The notes under the pieces: generated by a model
Databases searched by the model: none
Seen by the model: the letters and a program-made list of their open reading frames with translations, nothing else
What the model was told of the DNA's origin: nothing
Shown here: piece by piece, positions 26,168-34,821 of the stretch
How the letters are laid out: each line of letters opens with the position of its first letter
Numbering within the stretch: position 1 is the first letter of the stretch
Program-made: the position numbers and the translations under genes
DNA from: Synechococcus sp. AG-686-F08
GTDB taxonomy: Bacteria; Cyanobacteriota; Cyanobacteriia; PCC-6307; Cyanobiaceae
DNA: 36,735 nt
Direction: 5' to 3'
Assembly (NCBI GenBank): GCA_003210315.1
Contig: QCVQ01000018.1
Span: 1-36,735 of the forward strand

Positions 26168-26479
26168 TTGCGTCCCCTCCAACAGGGTCTCGTCAAAACT
26201 TGGGCGATGCGCCACCTGACGATTCCATCCCTTTCACTTTCACTGTTGATATCCGCTTCTGCAGGGTTTGCTCAATCCAGTCTTTTAGAAAGCGTCAAGA
26301 GAAACCCTGCGGAAGCCAAAGCGCTTTGCCAGTCGTTCGAAGCCATGAACAGCAATGGTCAGTCCGCCTTGTCATCTGAAGCCATCAATCAACTGGCAAG
26401 CCAACGCAACCTGAGTGCAAACAATGCAGAAATCCTGGCCACTTACGTGATCGGTCTGCATTGCTCGGATGTTCGCTAA
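26168..26479 (+). CDS. Small exported protein of unknown function
   Basis: A 103-residue protein with a basic N-terminus, a hydrophobic core (LTIPSLSLSLLISASAGFA) and a likely signal-peptidase site after GFAQ-type residues near position 35, leaving a mature part of about 68 residues. The mature part is helical, with two Cys (in LCQSFE and GLHCSD) that could form a disulfide outside the cytoplasm. I do not recognise its family. The TTG start is chosen because of the AAGGAGG site upstream; an ATG at 26207 (MRHLTIPS) would still include the signal core. The stop lies inside a 16-base tandem duplication shared with the next gene's start. Confidence 0.7.
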   Translation: MRPLQQGLVKTWAMRHLTIPSLSLSLLISASAGFAQSSLLESVKRNPAEAKALCQSFEAMNSNGQSALSSEAINQLASQRNLSANNAEILATYVIGLHCSDVR

Positions 26480-26497
26480 TCCGGATGTTCGCTGATC
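26466..26497 (+). repeat. 16-bp tandem duplication across a stop/start junction
   Basis: Bases 26466-26481 and 26482-26497 are two copies of a 16-base unit beginning CGGATGTTCGCT, differing at one base. The first copy contains the stop codon of the small exported protein and the second contains the ATG of the hydrolase. If only one copy were present, the hydrolase ATG would lie inside the end of the upstream gene, so a short duplication probably separated two overlapping genes. Confidence 0.8.
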
Positions 26498-28095
26498 AGA
26501 TTGTCATTCCACAGAGGTTTACCGACGCGACATTGGTCACCCCTGATGGCGTCACTTTGGTGTCACGCATCTGGACTCCACATGGCTGTGGTCCTTGGCC
26601 CACCCTGATGATGAGACAGCCCTACGGCAGGGCCATTGCGTCCACGGTGACCCTCCCCCACCCTCTCTGGTGGACAGAGCAAGGTTATGCAGTGGTCGTC
26701 CAAGACGTGCGCGGGCAAGGCAGTTCTGAGGGAGTGTTTCAAGGTTTTGGCCAAGAATCTGCCGACACCGCCACGACCCTCACTTGGCTCCGTGAGCGGC
26801 CTGAATGCAATGGCCGTATTGGCTTGTATGGATTGTCCTATCAAGGGCTAACCCAACTGCTCGCGCCAGAGGATTGCCCAGCTCCTGATTGCCTCGCGCC
26901 AGCCATGTGCGGTTTGGCTGAACGAGAGCATTGGAGTTGCGAAGGCGGCGCTCACTGGTGGCACCTCGGTCTTGGTTGGGGTTTGCAGCTTGCAGCCCTA
27001 CAAGCCAAGCGCCGCAACGATCCAATTGTTTGGAACGAGATCCAAAGCGCTTTGGTGGATGGCCGCTATCTACGCGAGGGCATCGGACTCTTGGAGCGAC
27101 ATGACCCCAAGGGAATGGCCTTGCGCTGGTTGCAACAACCGGCAGATCAAGCCGAGGGCTGGGTTCGCCACCGTCCAACAGCAGCCTGGCTCCGCAAACC
27201 CATGCTGCTGATCGGCGGCTGGTGGGATCCCCATCTGCGAGGTCTCCTCGACCTTCTCAAAACAGCCCGATCCAGTGGCGGCAATCCGGAACTTCACATC
27301 GGCCCTGCGACCCATCTGCAGTGGTGGCCAGAAACCAACCAGCTTTTGCTTGATTTCTTCAATCAACATCTGAAAAGTCCCCCAAACCTCAGCACAAACA
27401 AGACGACAGACATAAAGCTTTGGGATCAAGGTGATGCGAGATGGTCAAGTCAGAGCGGAACCGAATGCTCTAGCGCCTGTTGGCATCTCGGTAGCCAAGG
27501 TTTGGCTTGCTTTGATCTCAAAGACGGGCAATTGCTCGATGCAGCGATGCCTGGATCAGGAACCTGCGTCATCGTCCACGATCCGTGGCGACCAGCACCG
27601 GCCATTGGTGGGCATTTGAGTCCCACAGCTGGACCCTGCGATCGGAAGCTGGTTGATCAACGTTCGGACGTTGCCGTTTTTAGTTCCGCACCGCTGCAAT
27701 CATCTCTTCAACTATGCGGTCGGCCCCTCTTGATGCTCAAAGTGTCTGCCGACCAGCCAGCCTTTGATCTGTGCGCAGCACTCTCAAGAATCCCCGCTGA
27801 TCGCGAGGAGGTGCAGCAACTTTCAACCGGTGTATTGCGAGTGCGACGAAGCATCGACGCGGAACACAGCCAGATCACGCTCGAATTGCAGCCGCTGTTC
27901 GTGAGCTTCCAAGCTGGAGATCGACTGAGACTTTCGCTGGCGGGGGCTTCATGGCCAGCCATTGGCGTCAATCCAGGAGATGGCGAGCAGCGCTTTGGCC
28001 CACCCAACAGCGAATGCCGCGTCATCACCCTCTTCTTGGATCTAGACGAGGCGACACTGCGAATGGCGCCACTCCTCGTTCCCCAAGCCGGGTGA
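26485..28095 (+). CDS. CocE/NonD family serine hydrolase (PepX-like)
   Basis: A 536-residue hydrolase of the X-Pro dipeptidyl-peptidase (S15)/cocaine esterase type. The N-terminal alpha/beta hydrolase domain has the RQPYGR segment, the VVVQDVRGQGSSEG block and the elbow GLSYQG with Ser118. The triad Asp is probably in GGWWDPH, the His in GPATHLQWW. The C-terminal part (about 330 onward) is a beta jelly-roll typical of PepX_C, with GRPLLMLKVSADQPAFDL. The natural substrate (acyl esters, amides or peptides) cannot be told. I chose the ATG at 26485; a TTG at 26461 overlaps the upstream gene and adds no family residues. Confidence 0.9.
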   Translation: MFADQIVIPQRFTDATLVTPDGVTLVSRIWTPHGCGPWPTLMMRQPYGRAIASTVTLPHPLWWTEQGYAVVVQDVRGQGSSEGVFQGFGQESADTATTLTWLRERPECNGRIGLYGLSYQGLTQLLAPEDCPAPDCLAPAMCGLAEREHWSCEGGAHWWHLGLGWGLQLAALQAKRRNDPIVWNEIQSALVDGRYLREGIGLLERHDPKGMALRWLQQPADQAEGWVRHRPTAAWLRKPMLLIGGWWDPHLRGLLDLLKTARSSGGNPELHIGPATHLQWWPETNQLLLDFFNQHLKSPPNLSTNKTTDIKLWDQGDARWSSQSGTECSSACWHLGSQGLACFDLKDGQLLDAAMPGSGTCVIVHDPWRPAPAIGGHLSPTAGPCDRKLVDQRSDVAVFSSAPLQSSLQLCGRPLLMLKVSADQPAFDLCAALSRIPADREEVQQLSTGVLRVRRSIDAEHSQITLELQPLFVSFQAGDRLRLSLAGASWPAIGVNPGDGEQRFGPPNSECRVITLFLDLDEATLRMAPLLVPQAG

Positions 28096-28131
28096 ACTCC
28101 GGCAAACTATTCCTATTGTCGCTCCACATTC

Positions 28132-28872
28132 ATGAAGCTCTCCTCCTGCCTTCTGGTCTGCGCTCTCGCTGCACCGATGCTGCAGGCTTTCCCTGTGCCA
28201 GCGGCACGAGGAGAACAGCTTTTGGCCCAGGGAGCGTTGGCCCCACGGACTCCTCTGAGTGCCAGTGAAGCCAGCCAAGCGGCAGATGCCTTACTCACGG
28301 CTCTACAAAACCGTAACGCCCAGGCTTTGTTTGATCGCCTGTCCACCCCTCTGCAAAACGCAACCACCGTTGAAGCAGTGAAGGGGCGATTGAGTAAGGC
28401 GCATCGCATCCAATCCACGCGTGTTGTGGCGATTTATCCAGGAATGGATGACACCACGGTCGATGTGATTGCCCAAACCGAGAAGGGAAGCAAGGAGCTA
28501 CTGCTCGTTCTTGACGATGAAGGCAAGTTAGTGGCCTGGAAGTGGCTGGGTGAAACGCTGCCGATTGAGACAACGGCTCTGAAATTTGTTCGCGATCTCG
28601 ACGCACAACGCTGGATTGCTGCTCGCTACTACCTTTCGCTCGATTTTCAAAAAGAAATTTCCCCAGAAGATCTGGAACGCAAATGGAGCAAATTGAGCCG
28701 CGTCTTGGGGGGCGTGAAGCGAATCAAAAATGCTGTCGTTTCAAGCAGAGGAGCTGAACAGCAACTCGTTTTGGTCACCATTGAATTTGGAACCGTGACC
28801 GACAACCTATTTGTCATTTTCGATGCTCAAGGCCGGATCATCAACGTGGACTTCTCTGAGGATCTGGTCTGA
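28132..28872 (+). CDS. Exported DUF3887-like protein
   Basis: A 246-residue protein beginning with a signal peptide (hydrophobic CLLVCALAAPMLQAF, likely cleaved after the AARG region). The mature part appears to contain two similar alpha+beta units, about residues 45-135 and 145-246, each running helix (ADALLTALQNRNAQALFDRLS; LKFVRDLDAQRWIAARYYLS) then strands ending in LLVLDDEGKLVAWKWLG and LFVIFDAQGRIINVDF. This is the DUF3887 (SnoaL/cystatin-like) shape, found in pairs in other proteins. Function unknown. It lies 36 bases after the hydrolase and 81 bases before glgB, all plus strand. Confidence 0.78.
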   Translation: MKLSSCLLVCALAAPMLQAFPVPAARGEQLLAQGALAPRTPLSASEASQAADALLTALQNRNAQALFDRLSTPLQNATTVEAVKGRLSKAHRIQSTRVVAIYPGMDDTTVDVIAQTEKGSKELLLVLDDEGKLVAWKWLGETLPIETTALKFVRDLDAQRWIAARYYLSLDFQKEISPEDLERKWSKLSRVLGGVKRIKNAVVSSRGAEQQLVLVTIEFGTVTDNLFVIFDAQGRIINVDFSEDLV

Positions 28873-28898
28873 TCCCAAAAACTCGGGGAAATCCGTGG

Positions 28899-28933
28899 AG
28901 CCTGGGCAGGTTTTCCGCTTAAGCTCCCGGGCT
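28899..28933. other. Stem-loop just upstream of glgB
   Basis: AGCCTGGG at 28899-28906 pairs with CCCGGGCT at 28926-28933 (eight pairs, one T-G wobble) around a 19-base loop. No T-run follows. It ends 20 bases before the glgB ATG, so it would lie in the glgB leader or end the upstream gene. A competing pairing GGAGC/GCTCC exists in the same place. Confidence 0.35.
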
Positions 28934-28953
28934 AACGAAGTCCATCCCCCTGC

Positions 28954-31251
28954 ATGACCGGCGCTGTTCTCGACTGGATGGTTCAGGACAGCCAGAGGCT
29001 GGCTGAATGCCGACACGATCATCCCTTCTCCCTACTCGGGCCCCAACAGCTCGAGTCGGGTCAATGGGTTGTTAGAGCTTGGGTTCCCGAAGCTGAAACC
29101 GTTGAATTGATCCTCGATGGCGAACGCCTCTTGATGCAGACGCCTCATCACCCTTGGGTGTTTGAAGCCGAGTGTTCTAGGGACCCAGGGCATACCTACA
29201 AATTGCAGATTCGCCGAGGCGGACTCGAGCACGAGCAATTCGATCCTTGGGCCTTTCGGCATGAATGGATGGGCGAAATGGATCGCCATCTGTTTGCAGA
29301 AGGCAATCACCATCACATTTGGCGACGGATGGGAGCCCACCGATGCCAACAAGGTGGCATCCAGGGGGTGATGTTCTGCCTTTGGGCTCCGAACGCACTC
29401 ACCGTCAGCGTGATTGGCAATCTCAATTCATGGGACGGGCGCTATCACCCTATGCAGCAACGGCTGGGCGGAATCTGGGAATTGTTCGTTCCCGAGCTTG
29501 AAGAAGGTCACTTCTACAAATACGAAATCCGCACCCAAGACGGCCATTGCTATCAGAAAGCTGACCCCTACGGCTTCCAGCATGAAGTCAGGCCTGATAC
29601 AAGCTCCATCGTTAGTCATCTCGACGGATTTCAGTGGAATGATGACGCCTGGATCAGCAGTCGAGATCGTCGTAACCCCCTCGATCAGCCGATCTCGGTT
29701 TACGAGATGCACCTCGGCAGCTGGATTCATGCCTCAGCTGACGATCCATTCATTGAAGCGGATGGAACTCCACGCCCACCAGTGCCAGCGGCCGACCTCA
29801 AGCCAGGTGCCCGCCTACTGACTTATCCAGAGCTTGCCGATCGTCTGATTCCCTACGTCAAAGAACAAGGGTTCAGCCACATCGAGTTGATGCCAATCAC
29901 AGAGCATCCTTTCGATGGGTCATGGGGCTATCAAGTCACGGGTTGGTATGCACCCACAAGCCGCTATGGCACTCCCGACGAATTCCGAGCGTTCGTAGAT
30001 CGCTGCCATGCCGAAGGCATCGGAGTGATCATCGATTGGGTGCCTGGTCACTTCCCCAAAGACAGTCACGGGCTCGCCTTCTTCGATGGCTGCCACCTGT
30101 ACGAACACGCCGACCCACGCATCGGCGAGCACAAGGAGTGGGGGACGCTGATCTTCAACTACAGCAGGAATGAAGTTCGAAACTTCTTGGTTGCCAATCT
30201 CGTCTTCTGGTTTGACCAGTTTCATATCGATGGCATCCGGGTTGATGCGGTGGCATCGATGCTTTACCGGGACTATTTACGACCCGATGGCGAGTGGTTA
30301 GCCAACGAACAAGGGGGCAGAGAAAACACCGAAGCCGTGCGCTTCCTCCAACAAGCCAATCACGTTCTCTTTGAGCATTTCCCCGGTGCTCTTTCAATTG
30401 CTGAAGAATCGACCACCTGGCCGATGGTGACTCAGCCCACGGAGAACGGTGGACTGGGCTTCAACCTCAAATGGAACATGGGTTGGATGCACGACATGCT
30501 CGATTACTTCGAGCTGGATCCGTGGTTCCGCCAGTTTCATCAAAACAACATCACGTTTTCGATCTGGTACACCTACACCGAAAACTTCATGCTTGCCTTA
30601 AGTCACGACGAAGTCGTACACGGCAAGAGTCATCTGCTTCACAAGATGCCTGGTGATGACTGGCAAAAGTACGCCAACACGCGTGCCTTATTGGCCTACA
30701 TGTGGACGCACCCAGGCAAGAAAACGATCTTCATGGGCATGGAGTTCGGCCAACGCGCGGAATGGAACGTGTGGGGCGATTTGCAGTGGGATTTGCTGAA
30801 CTACGAGCCGCACGCAGGCGTTCATCGAATGGTGAAAGAGCTAAATGCGCTTTACAAGCAAGAGCCTGCTCTCTGGCAGGACGATTTTGATCAGTACGGC
30901 TTCCAATGGATCGATTGCAATGACAATCGCCATTCCGTGATCAGCTTCATGCGCCGAGAAAGCACAAGTGGCTCCTGGCTCGTGGTCGTGGCCAATTTCA
31001 CTCCCCAAAGCCATTCCCATTACAAGGTGGGCGTTCCCATCTCTGGTTTCTACGAAGAAATCTTCAACACGGATGCTGCCAAATACGGTGGCAGCAACCT
31101 GGGAAATCTTGGTGGGAAGGCCTCCGACGATTGGGGCATCCATGGTTATGAGAACTCCCTGGAACTCTGCCTGCCACCGCTCAGCCTGATGGTGTTCAAG
31201 CATGACCCCAAAAAAAGTTTGGCCGAAGTCACCACCAAAGAGAGTGCTTAG
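28954..31251 (+). CDS. glgB: 1,4-alpha-glucan branching enzyme
   Basis: Makes the alpha-1,6 branch points of glycogen, the main carbon store of this group. The 765-residue protein has the long N-terminal form (N1 and CBM48 domains in the first ~230 residues, with [22 protein letters not shown]), followed by the GH13 barrel. Active-site residues are Asp431 ([10 protein letters not shown], nucleophile), Glu484 (LSIAEEST, acid/base) and Asp552 ([10 protein letters not shown]). The C-terminal beta domain ends near residue 750. Length matches the common GlgB. hemE starts 96 bases downstream, with a large imperfect stem-loop between them. Confidence 0.98.
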   Translation: MTGAVLDWMVQDSQRLAECRHDHPFSLLGPQQLESGQWVVRAWVPEAETVELILDGERLLMQTPHHPWVFEAECSRDPGHTYKLQIRRGGLEHEQFDPWAFRHEWMGEMDRHLFAEGNHHHIWRRMGAHRCQQGGIQGVMFCLWAPNALTVSVIGNLNSWDGRYHPMQQRLGGIWELFVPELEEGHFYKYEIRTQDGHCYQKADPYGFQHEVRPDTSSIVSHLDGFQWNDDAWISSRDRRNPLDQPISVYEMHLGSWIHASADDPFIEADGTPRPPVPAADLKPGARLLTYPELADRLIPYVKEQGFSHIELMPITEHPFDGSWGYQVTGWYAPTSRYGTPDEFRAFVDRCHAEGIGVIIDWVPGHFPKDSHGLAFFDGCHLYEHADPRIGEHKEWGTLIFNYSRNEVRNFLVANLVFWFDQFHIDGIRVDAVASMLYRDYLRPDGEWLANEQGGRENTEAVRFLQQANHVLFEHFPGALSIAEESTTWPMVTQPTENGGLGFNLKWNMGWMHDMLDYFELDPWFRQFHQNNITFSIWYTYTENFMLALSHDEVVHGKSHLLHKMPGDDWQKYANTRALLAYMWTHPGKKTIFMGMEFGQRAEWNVWGDLQWDLLNYEPHAGVHRMVKELNALYKQEPALWQDDFDQYGFQWIDCNDNRHSVISFMRRESTSGSWLVVVANFTPQSHSHYKVGVPISGFYEEIFNTDAAKYGGSNLGNLGGKASDDWGIHGYENSLELCLPPLSLMVFKHDPKKSLAEVTTKESA

Positions 31252-31264
31252 GTTCAGGTGATGT

Positions 31265-31315
31265 GACAAAACTGCCCGGATCGCCGTAAAACACAGCGTT
31301 TTGGTCAGTTTCGTC
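31265..31315. other. Nested stem-loop in the glgB-hemE gap
   Basis: Bases 31265-31274 and 31306-31315 are reverse complements except for one position. Inside them AAAAC (31288-31292) pairs with GTTTT (31298-31302) around ACAGC. The structure could reduce read-through from glgB or act in the hemE leader, which begins about 32 bases later. There is no T-run at its end on the plus strand. Confidence 0.4.
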
Positions 31316-31347
31316 AGGTAGGTTGCCGCCTTGATCTGCACGCATTC

Positions 31348-32403
31348 ATGAGCGAGACCCTGCCCCTACTGCTCCGTGCCGCCCGCGGAGAATCGGTAGA
31401 GCGTCCTCCTGTCTGGATGATGCGCCAGGCAGGGCGCTACATGAAGGTCTATCGGGACCTTCGCGATCGCCACCCGAGCTTCCGAGAACGATCTGAAAAC
31501 CCCGATCTCTCTTACGAGATCTCGATGCAACCATTCAAGGCATTTCAGCCTGATGGGGTGATTTTATTTTCGGACATCTTGACTCCACTCCCTGGAATGG
31601 GGATCGAGTTCGACATTGTTGAGAGCAAAGGCCCTCAAATTGGTGATCCAATCCGGAGCCTCAGTCAGGTGGAAGCACTGAGACCTCTGCAGCCCGAGGA
31701 GAGCATGCCCTTTGTCGGCGAAGTTCTTGGGCGCCTGCGCAGCAGCGTTGGCAATCAGGCCGCCGTCCTTGGCTTTGTAGGCGCACCCTGGACCCTGGCG
31801 GCGTATGTCGTGGAAGGGAAAAGCAGCAAGAACTATGCCGTCATTAAAAAGATGGCCTTCCAGGAGCCAGAACTCCTGCACAAGCTGCTCGATCACTTTG
31901 CGACGTCGATTGCCACCTACCTGCGGTATCAAATTGATTCCGGAGCGCAAGTCGTCCAGATGTTTGACTCCTGGGCAGGGCAACTCAGCCCCGCCGATTA
32001 CGACACGTTTGCGGCGCCCTATCAGAAGAAAGTTGTCGATCTCGTCAAACAGACCCATCCCGACACCCCGTTCATCCTCTACATCTCAGGAAGCGCAGGA
32101 GTCTTAGAACGAATGGGTCGAACTGGTGTCGACATCATTTCTCTGGATTGGACGGTGGACATGGCTGAGGGACTCGCCCGCCTCCCTGACCACATCGGCG
32201 TACAAGGCAACGTGGATCCAGGACTGCTCTTTGGCACACCAGAGGCCATTCGCGATCGCATCGATGATTGTGTGCGCAAGGCCCGTGGTCGTCGCCACAT
32301 CCTCAATCTGGGCCATGGAATTTTGCCAGGCACTCCGGAGGAAAACGGTCGCACTTTCTTCGAAGCTGGCAAAACTGTGATGGATCGAATCGGGGGGGCC
32401 TGA
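31348..32403 (+). CDS. hemE: Uroporphyrinogen decarboxylase
   Basis: Removes four acetate carboxyls from uroporphyrinogen III to give coproporphyrinogen III, on the shared route to haem, chlorophyll and bilins. The 351-residue length is normal. The first family signature [13 protein letters not shown] is at residues 20-33 and holds the Arg that binds substrate carboxylates; the [12 protein letters not shown] segment supplies the essential Asp; and [16 protein letters not shown] is the second signature block. It starts 96 bases after glgB. The following SDR gene begins at the base after its stop. Confidence 0.98.
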   Translation: MSETLPLLLRAARGESVERPPVWMMRQAGRYMKVYRDLRDRHPSFRERSENPDLSYEISMQPFKAFQPDGVILFSDILTPLPGMGIEFDIVESKGPQIGDPIRSLSQVEALRPLQPEESMPFVGEVLGRLRSSVGNQAAVLGFVGAPWTLAAYVVEGKSSKNYAVIKKMAFQEPELLHKLLDHFATSIATYLRYQIDSGAQVVQMFDSWAGQLSPADYDTFAAPYQKKVVDLVKQTHPDTPFILYISGSAGVLERMGRTGVDIISLDWTVDMAEGLARLPDHIGVQGNVDPGLLFGTPEAIRDRIDDCVRKARGRRHILNLGHGILPGTPEENGRTFFEAGKTVMDRIGGA

Positions 32404-33405
32404 TTGATCCAGACACCCGCACGAATCCTGATTACCGGCGCAAGTGGTTGCGTCGGCCAGTACACAGCGGCTTGGCTGCTGGAAAACTCTGATGCAGAGT
32501 TACTTCTTTGGCTGCGCGATCCAGCCAAACTGACGGCGATCTCAGCAGAACAACCGCGTGTTCGTTTGTTGGTGGGAGATCTCCGTGAAACAGATCGCTT
32601 TGCCAGCGAACTCTCAACCGTGACCCGAGTGATTCACACGGCTACCGCCTGGGGTGATCCTGAGCGTGCCCATCAGGTCAATGTTGTCGCTGTTAAGAGG
32701 ATGCTGGCCCTGCTGAATCCAGCTGTCGTTGAGCAGATCATTTACTTCTCCACCGCCAGCATTCTCGATCGTTCCTTGCAGCCGCTTCAAGAAGCCCTGG
32801 CCTATGGAACCGAATACATCCAAACCAAAGCTCAATGCCTCAGGGAGCTTGAACAACACTCTTTGGCTGAGCGGATTGTGGCGGTGTTTCCAACACTGGT
32901 ATTCGGCGGAAGGGTGGATGGAACCAGTCCGTTCCCGACCAGTTACTTAACGGAAGGCCTAGCCGAAGCAAGCAAATGGTTGTGGCTTGCTCGCTGGCTG
33001 AGAGCTGACGCCAGCTTTCATTTCATCCATGCCGCTGACATTGCGGCAATCTGTGGACTTCTCGCAACCAAGCCTCACCAGCCCAATCCAGAGCCTGGCC
33101 AGGGCCCGGTGCGCAGGCTTGTTATGGGACAACCGGGGATCAGCGTGAACGAGGCAGTTGCCACGCTCTGTCGCTGGAGAGGTGTGTCGCGAACCCCTGG
33201 GATACCTCTTTGGAGCTGGCTGATTGAAGGCTTGATCAAAATCCTCCCGATCGAAATCAACGAATGGGATCGTTTTTCAATTCACCAGCGTCACTTCATT
33301 CATGATCCAGTGACCCAGCCGGAACGGTTCGGTGGCCAAAGCCATGGGCCCGATCTTGAAACAGTTCTGATGGATTCAGGACTTCCACACCGTGGAAGCA
33401 TCTGA
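32404..33405 (+). CDS. NAD(P)-dependent extended SDR / epimerase-like protein
   Basis: A 333-residue Rossmann-fold protein of the extended short-chain dehydrogenase group. The dinucleotide loop ITGASGCVG is at residues 10-18, and LVGDLRE at 56-62 fits the NAD(P)-adenine strand. The candidate catalytic set is Ser/Thr in YFSTAS and Tyr138 with Lys142 (YIQTK). This family includes sugar epimerases and dehydratases as well as non-enzymatic relatives; the substrate is unknown. The start is TTG at 32404, directly after the hemE stop, following a run of G residues that may serve as ribosome-binding site. petE starts 34 bases downstream. Confidence 0.88.
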   Translation: MIQTPARILITGASGCVGQYTAAWLLENSDAELLLWLRDPAKLTAISAEQPRVRLLVGDLRETDRFASELSTVTRVIHTATAWGDPERAHQVNVVAVKRMLALLNPAVVEQIIYFSTASILDRSLQPLQEALAYGTEYIQTKAQCLRELEQHSLAERIVAVFPTLVFGGRVDGTSPFPTSYLTEGLAEASKWLWLARWLRADASFHFIHAADIAAICGLLATKPHQPNPEPGQGPVRRLVMGQPGISVNEAVATLCRWRGVSRTPGIPLWSWLIEGLIKILPIEINEWDRFSIHQRHFIHDPVTQPERFGGQSHGPDLETVLMDSGLPHRGSI

Positions 33406-33439
33406 ACAGCGTTAAACTGGCAGAAATGTTTATGAGCTC

Positions 33440-33799
33440 ATGATCAGCCGTTTGCGTTCTCTCCTTTCAGCAGCGATTGCTTTCGCTCTCGTCTTAGGTC
33501 TGGGTGTTGGCACAGCCAATGCTGCCACTGTTGAAGTGAAGCTCGGTACAGACTCCGGAATGCTGGCTTTCGAGCCCAACACTCTCAACATCAAGGCTGG
33601 TGACACTGTCAAATTCGTCAATAACAAGCTGGCACCTCACAACGCTGTGTTTGACGGCCATGACGAACTCAGCCACAGCGATCTTGCCTTTGCTCCCGGC
33701 GAATCCTGGGAAGAAACCTTTACTGAAGCTGGAACCTTCGACTTCTATTGCGAGCCCCACCGTGGCGCTGGCATGGTCGGCAAAGTGATCGTTGAATGA
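33440..33799 (+). CDS. petE: Plastocyanin
   Basis: Copper electron carrier in the thylakoid lumen that links cytochrome b6f to photosystem I. The 119-residue precursor has a signal peptide ending near residue 28 (GVGTANA), giving a mature protein of about 91 residues. The blue-copper ligands are visible: His in [11 protein letters not shown], then Cys, His and Met in [12 protein letters not shown] with the C-x2-H-x4-M spacing. It is followed by a clear terminator at 33825-33868 and then by petJ, the copper-free alternative. The promoter must be inside or right at the end of the SDR gene, since only 34 bases separate them. Confidence 0.97.
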   Translation: MISRLRSLLSAAIAFALVLGLGVGTANAATVEVKLGTDSGMLAFEPNTLNIKAGDTVKFVNNKLAPHNAVFDGHDELSHSDLAFAPGESWEETFTEAGTFDFYCEPHRGAGMVGKVIVE

Positions 33800-33824
33800 T
33801 CGTTTAGATCAGCAGTTGAACACA

Positions 33825-33868
33825 AGCCCGGCGAGCCTTTTAACAGATGCTCACCGGGCTCTTTTTTT
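33825..33868 (+). terminator. Rho-independent terminator of petE
   Basis: AGCCCGGCGAGC at 33825-33836 pairs with GCTCACCGGGCT at 33849-33860 (11 of 12 positions) around a 12-base loop, followed by C and a run of seven T (33862-33868). This is the best terminator in the window. It separates petE transcription from petJ. Confidence 0.93.
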
Positions 33869-33906
33869 GTCCCCCGAAATGGATAGGGTTTAAGAAAGCG
33901 AAGCTG

Positions 33907-34281
33907 ATGGTGATGCTCAATCCCATTTCCCTGTTCTCCTTGATCCTCTGTATCAGCATCAACCTGCTGGGCATTTCACCTGCATTTGCAGCCAGTACTC
34001 CTGCTGTTGACCCTGAGCATGGTGGACAACTCTTTTCTTCAAACTGTGCGGCATGCCACATGGGTGGTGGCAACGTGATTAGCGCATCGAGAACGTTGAG
34101 TCAGAGAGATCTGCAAGCCCATCTCAATGAGTACGGCGACGATCACCTAGAAGCAATCGAACACCAAATTGAAAACGGAAAAAATGCGATGCCTTCCTTC
34201 GTTGGGAAATTAAGCGAGCAAGACATTATTGATGTAGCCGCCTACGTGGAATTGAAAGCTGAAAAAGGCTGGCAACGATGA
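33907..34281 (+). CDS. petJ: Cytochrome c6 (c553)
   Basis: Soluble haem carrier of the thylakoid lumen that can replace plastocyanin and also serves respiration. From the ATG at 33907 it has 124 residues with a signal peptide ending near residue 28 (SPAFA). The haem-binding CAACH motif is at residues 47-51, and the axial Met is Met95 in KNAMPSF. The mature length of about 96 residues is slightly above the usual 85-90. An in-frame start at 33847 would place the coding sequence within the petE terminator, so I rejected it; ATG at 33913 is a near alternative. Its stop overlaps a Nif11-like gene by ATGA. Confidence 0.95.
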   Translation: MVMLNPISLFSLILCISINLLGISPAFAASTPAVDPEHGGQLFSSNCAACHMGGGNVISASRTLSQRDLQAHLNEYGDDHLEAIEHQIENGKNAMPSFVGKLSEQDIIDVAAYVELKAEKGWQR

Positions 34282-34481
34282 GCCGAGAGGGGTGGAAAGA
34301 CTTTCTACATGCTGCAGAACGAAGTCCTGCCATTCAGCGTGAGCTGAACGCCTGTCGCGAAACAAAAGACGTTATTGAAGTTGGCAAACGCCTTGGCTTC
34401 GCTTTGTGTTTGGACGACCTCAACCGAGACGCACAAGCCGAAGCGATCAGCAAATGGTTCGAACAAAGCACAATCCACTGA
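34278..34481 (+). CDS. Nif11-like domain protein without a precursor core
   Basis: A 67-residue protein that fits the Nif11 pattern: a helix with FLHAAERSPAIQRELN, then CRETKDVIEVGKRLGFALCLDDL. In marine picocyanobacteria Nif11 domains often serve as leaders of lanthipeptide (prochlorosin) or other RiPP precursors. This one has no GG or GA cleavage site followed by a core peptide; it ends soon after the domain with WFEQSTIH. It overlaps petJ by 4 bases, which implies coupled translation and a possible link to electron transport or redox state. That link is inference; the domain call is from pattern recognition. Confidence 0.75.
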   Translation: MSREGWKDFLHAAERSPAIQRELNACRETKDVIEVGKRLGFALCLDDLNRDAQAEAISKWFEQSTIH

Positions 34482-34497
34482 TCTAACAACTCTGGCC

Positions 34498-34533
34498 ATC
34501 ACGACCTATAAATATCATGATTAAGGTAGTGAT
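34498..34533. repeat. Imperfect inverted repeat upstream of the TIGR03643 gene
   Basis: ATCACGACCT at 34498-34507 pairs with AGGTAGTGAT at 34524-34533 with one mismatch, around a 16-base AT-rich loop. Directly after it is CCTTAAGG (34535-34542), whose second half belongs to a TAAGGA Shine-Dalgarno (34538-34543) nine bases before the TTG start. The hairpin could terminate the petJ-Nif11 transcript or control entry to the next gene. Confidence 0.4.
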
Positions 34534-34552
34534 CCCTTAAGGACTTCTGGCA

Positions 34553-34801
34553 TTGATCAAAGCGAATGCTGTTGCCAGTGAACAGTTGGATCGAATCATT
34601 GAGATGGCCTGGGAAGACCGAACTCCCTTTGAAGCCATTGAATATCAATTCGGCCTGATGGAGAAAGATGTAATCAGCTTGATGCGCCAATCATTGAAGC
34701 CTGGATCCTTCCGTTCTTGGCGTAAACGCGTTTCAGGACGGAAGACCAAACATGCGGCCACAAGTCATGCCGACCGCTTCAGAGCAGCTTGCCATCACTA
34801 A
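34553..34801 (+). CDS. TIGR03643 family small protein (DUF2805)
   Basis: An 82-residue basic protein of a widely distributed family of unknown function. The signature is almost complete: LDRIIEMAWEDRTPFEAIE, QFGLMEKDVISLMRQSLKPGSF, then WRKRVSGRKTKH. The middle part looks like a helix-turn-helix, so nucleic-acid binding is possible but unproven. The start is TTG at 34553, supported by a TAAGGA site at 34538-34543 with nine-base spacing. It is the last plus-strand gene before a change of direction. Confidence 0.9.
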   Translation: MIKANAVASEQLDRIIEMAWEDRTPFEAIEYQFGLMEKDVISLMRQSLKPGSFRSWRKRVSGRKTKHAATSHADRFRAACHH

Positions 34802-34821
34802 GCAAGATCAATAACAATAAT

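Noticed and set aside
33847-33906. Longer start for cytochrome c6 at 33847
   Set aside because: It would begin inside the petE terminator hairpin and put about 20 unlikely residues before the signal peptide.
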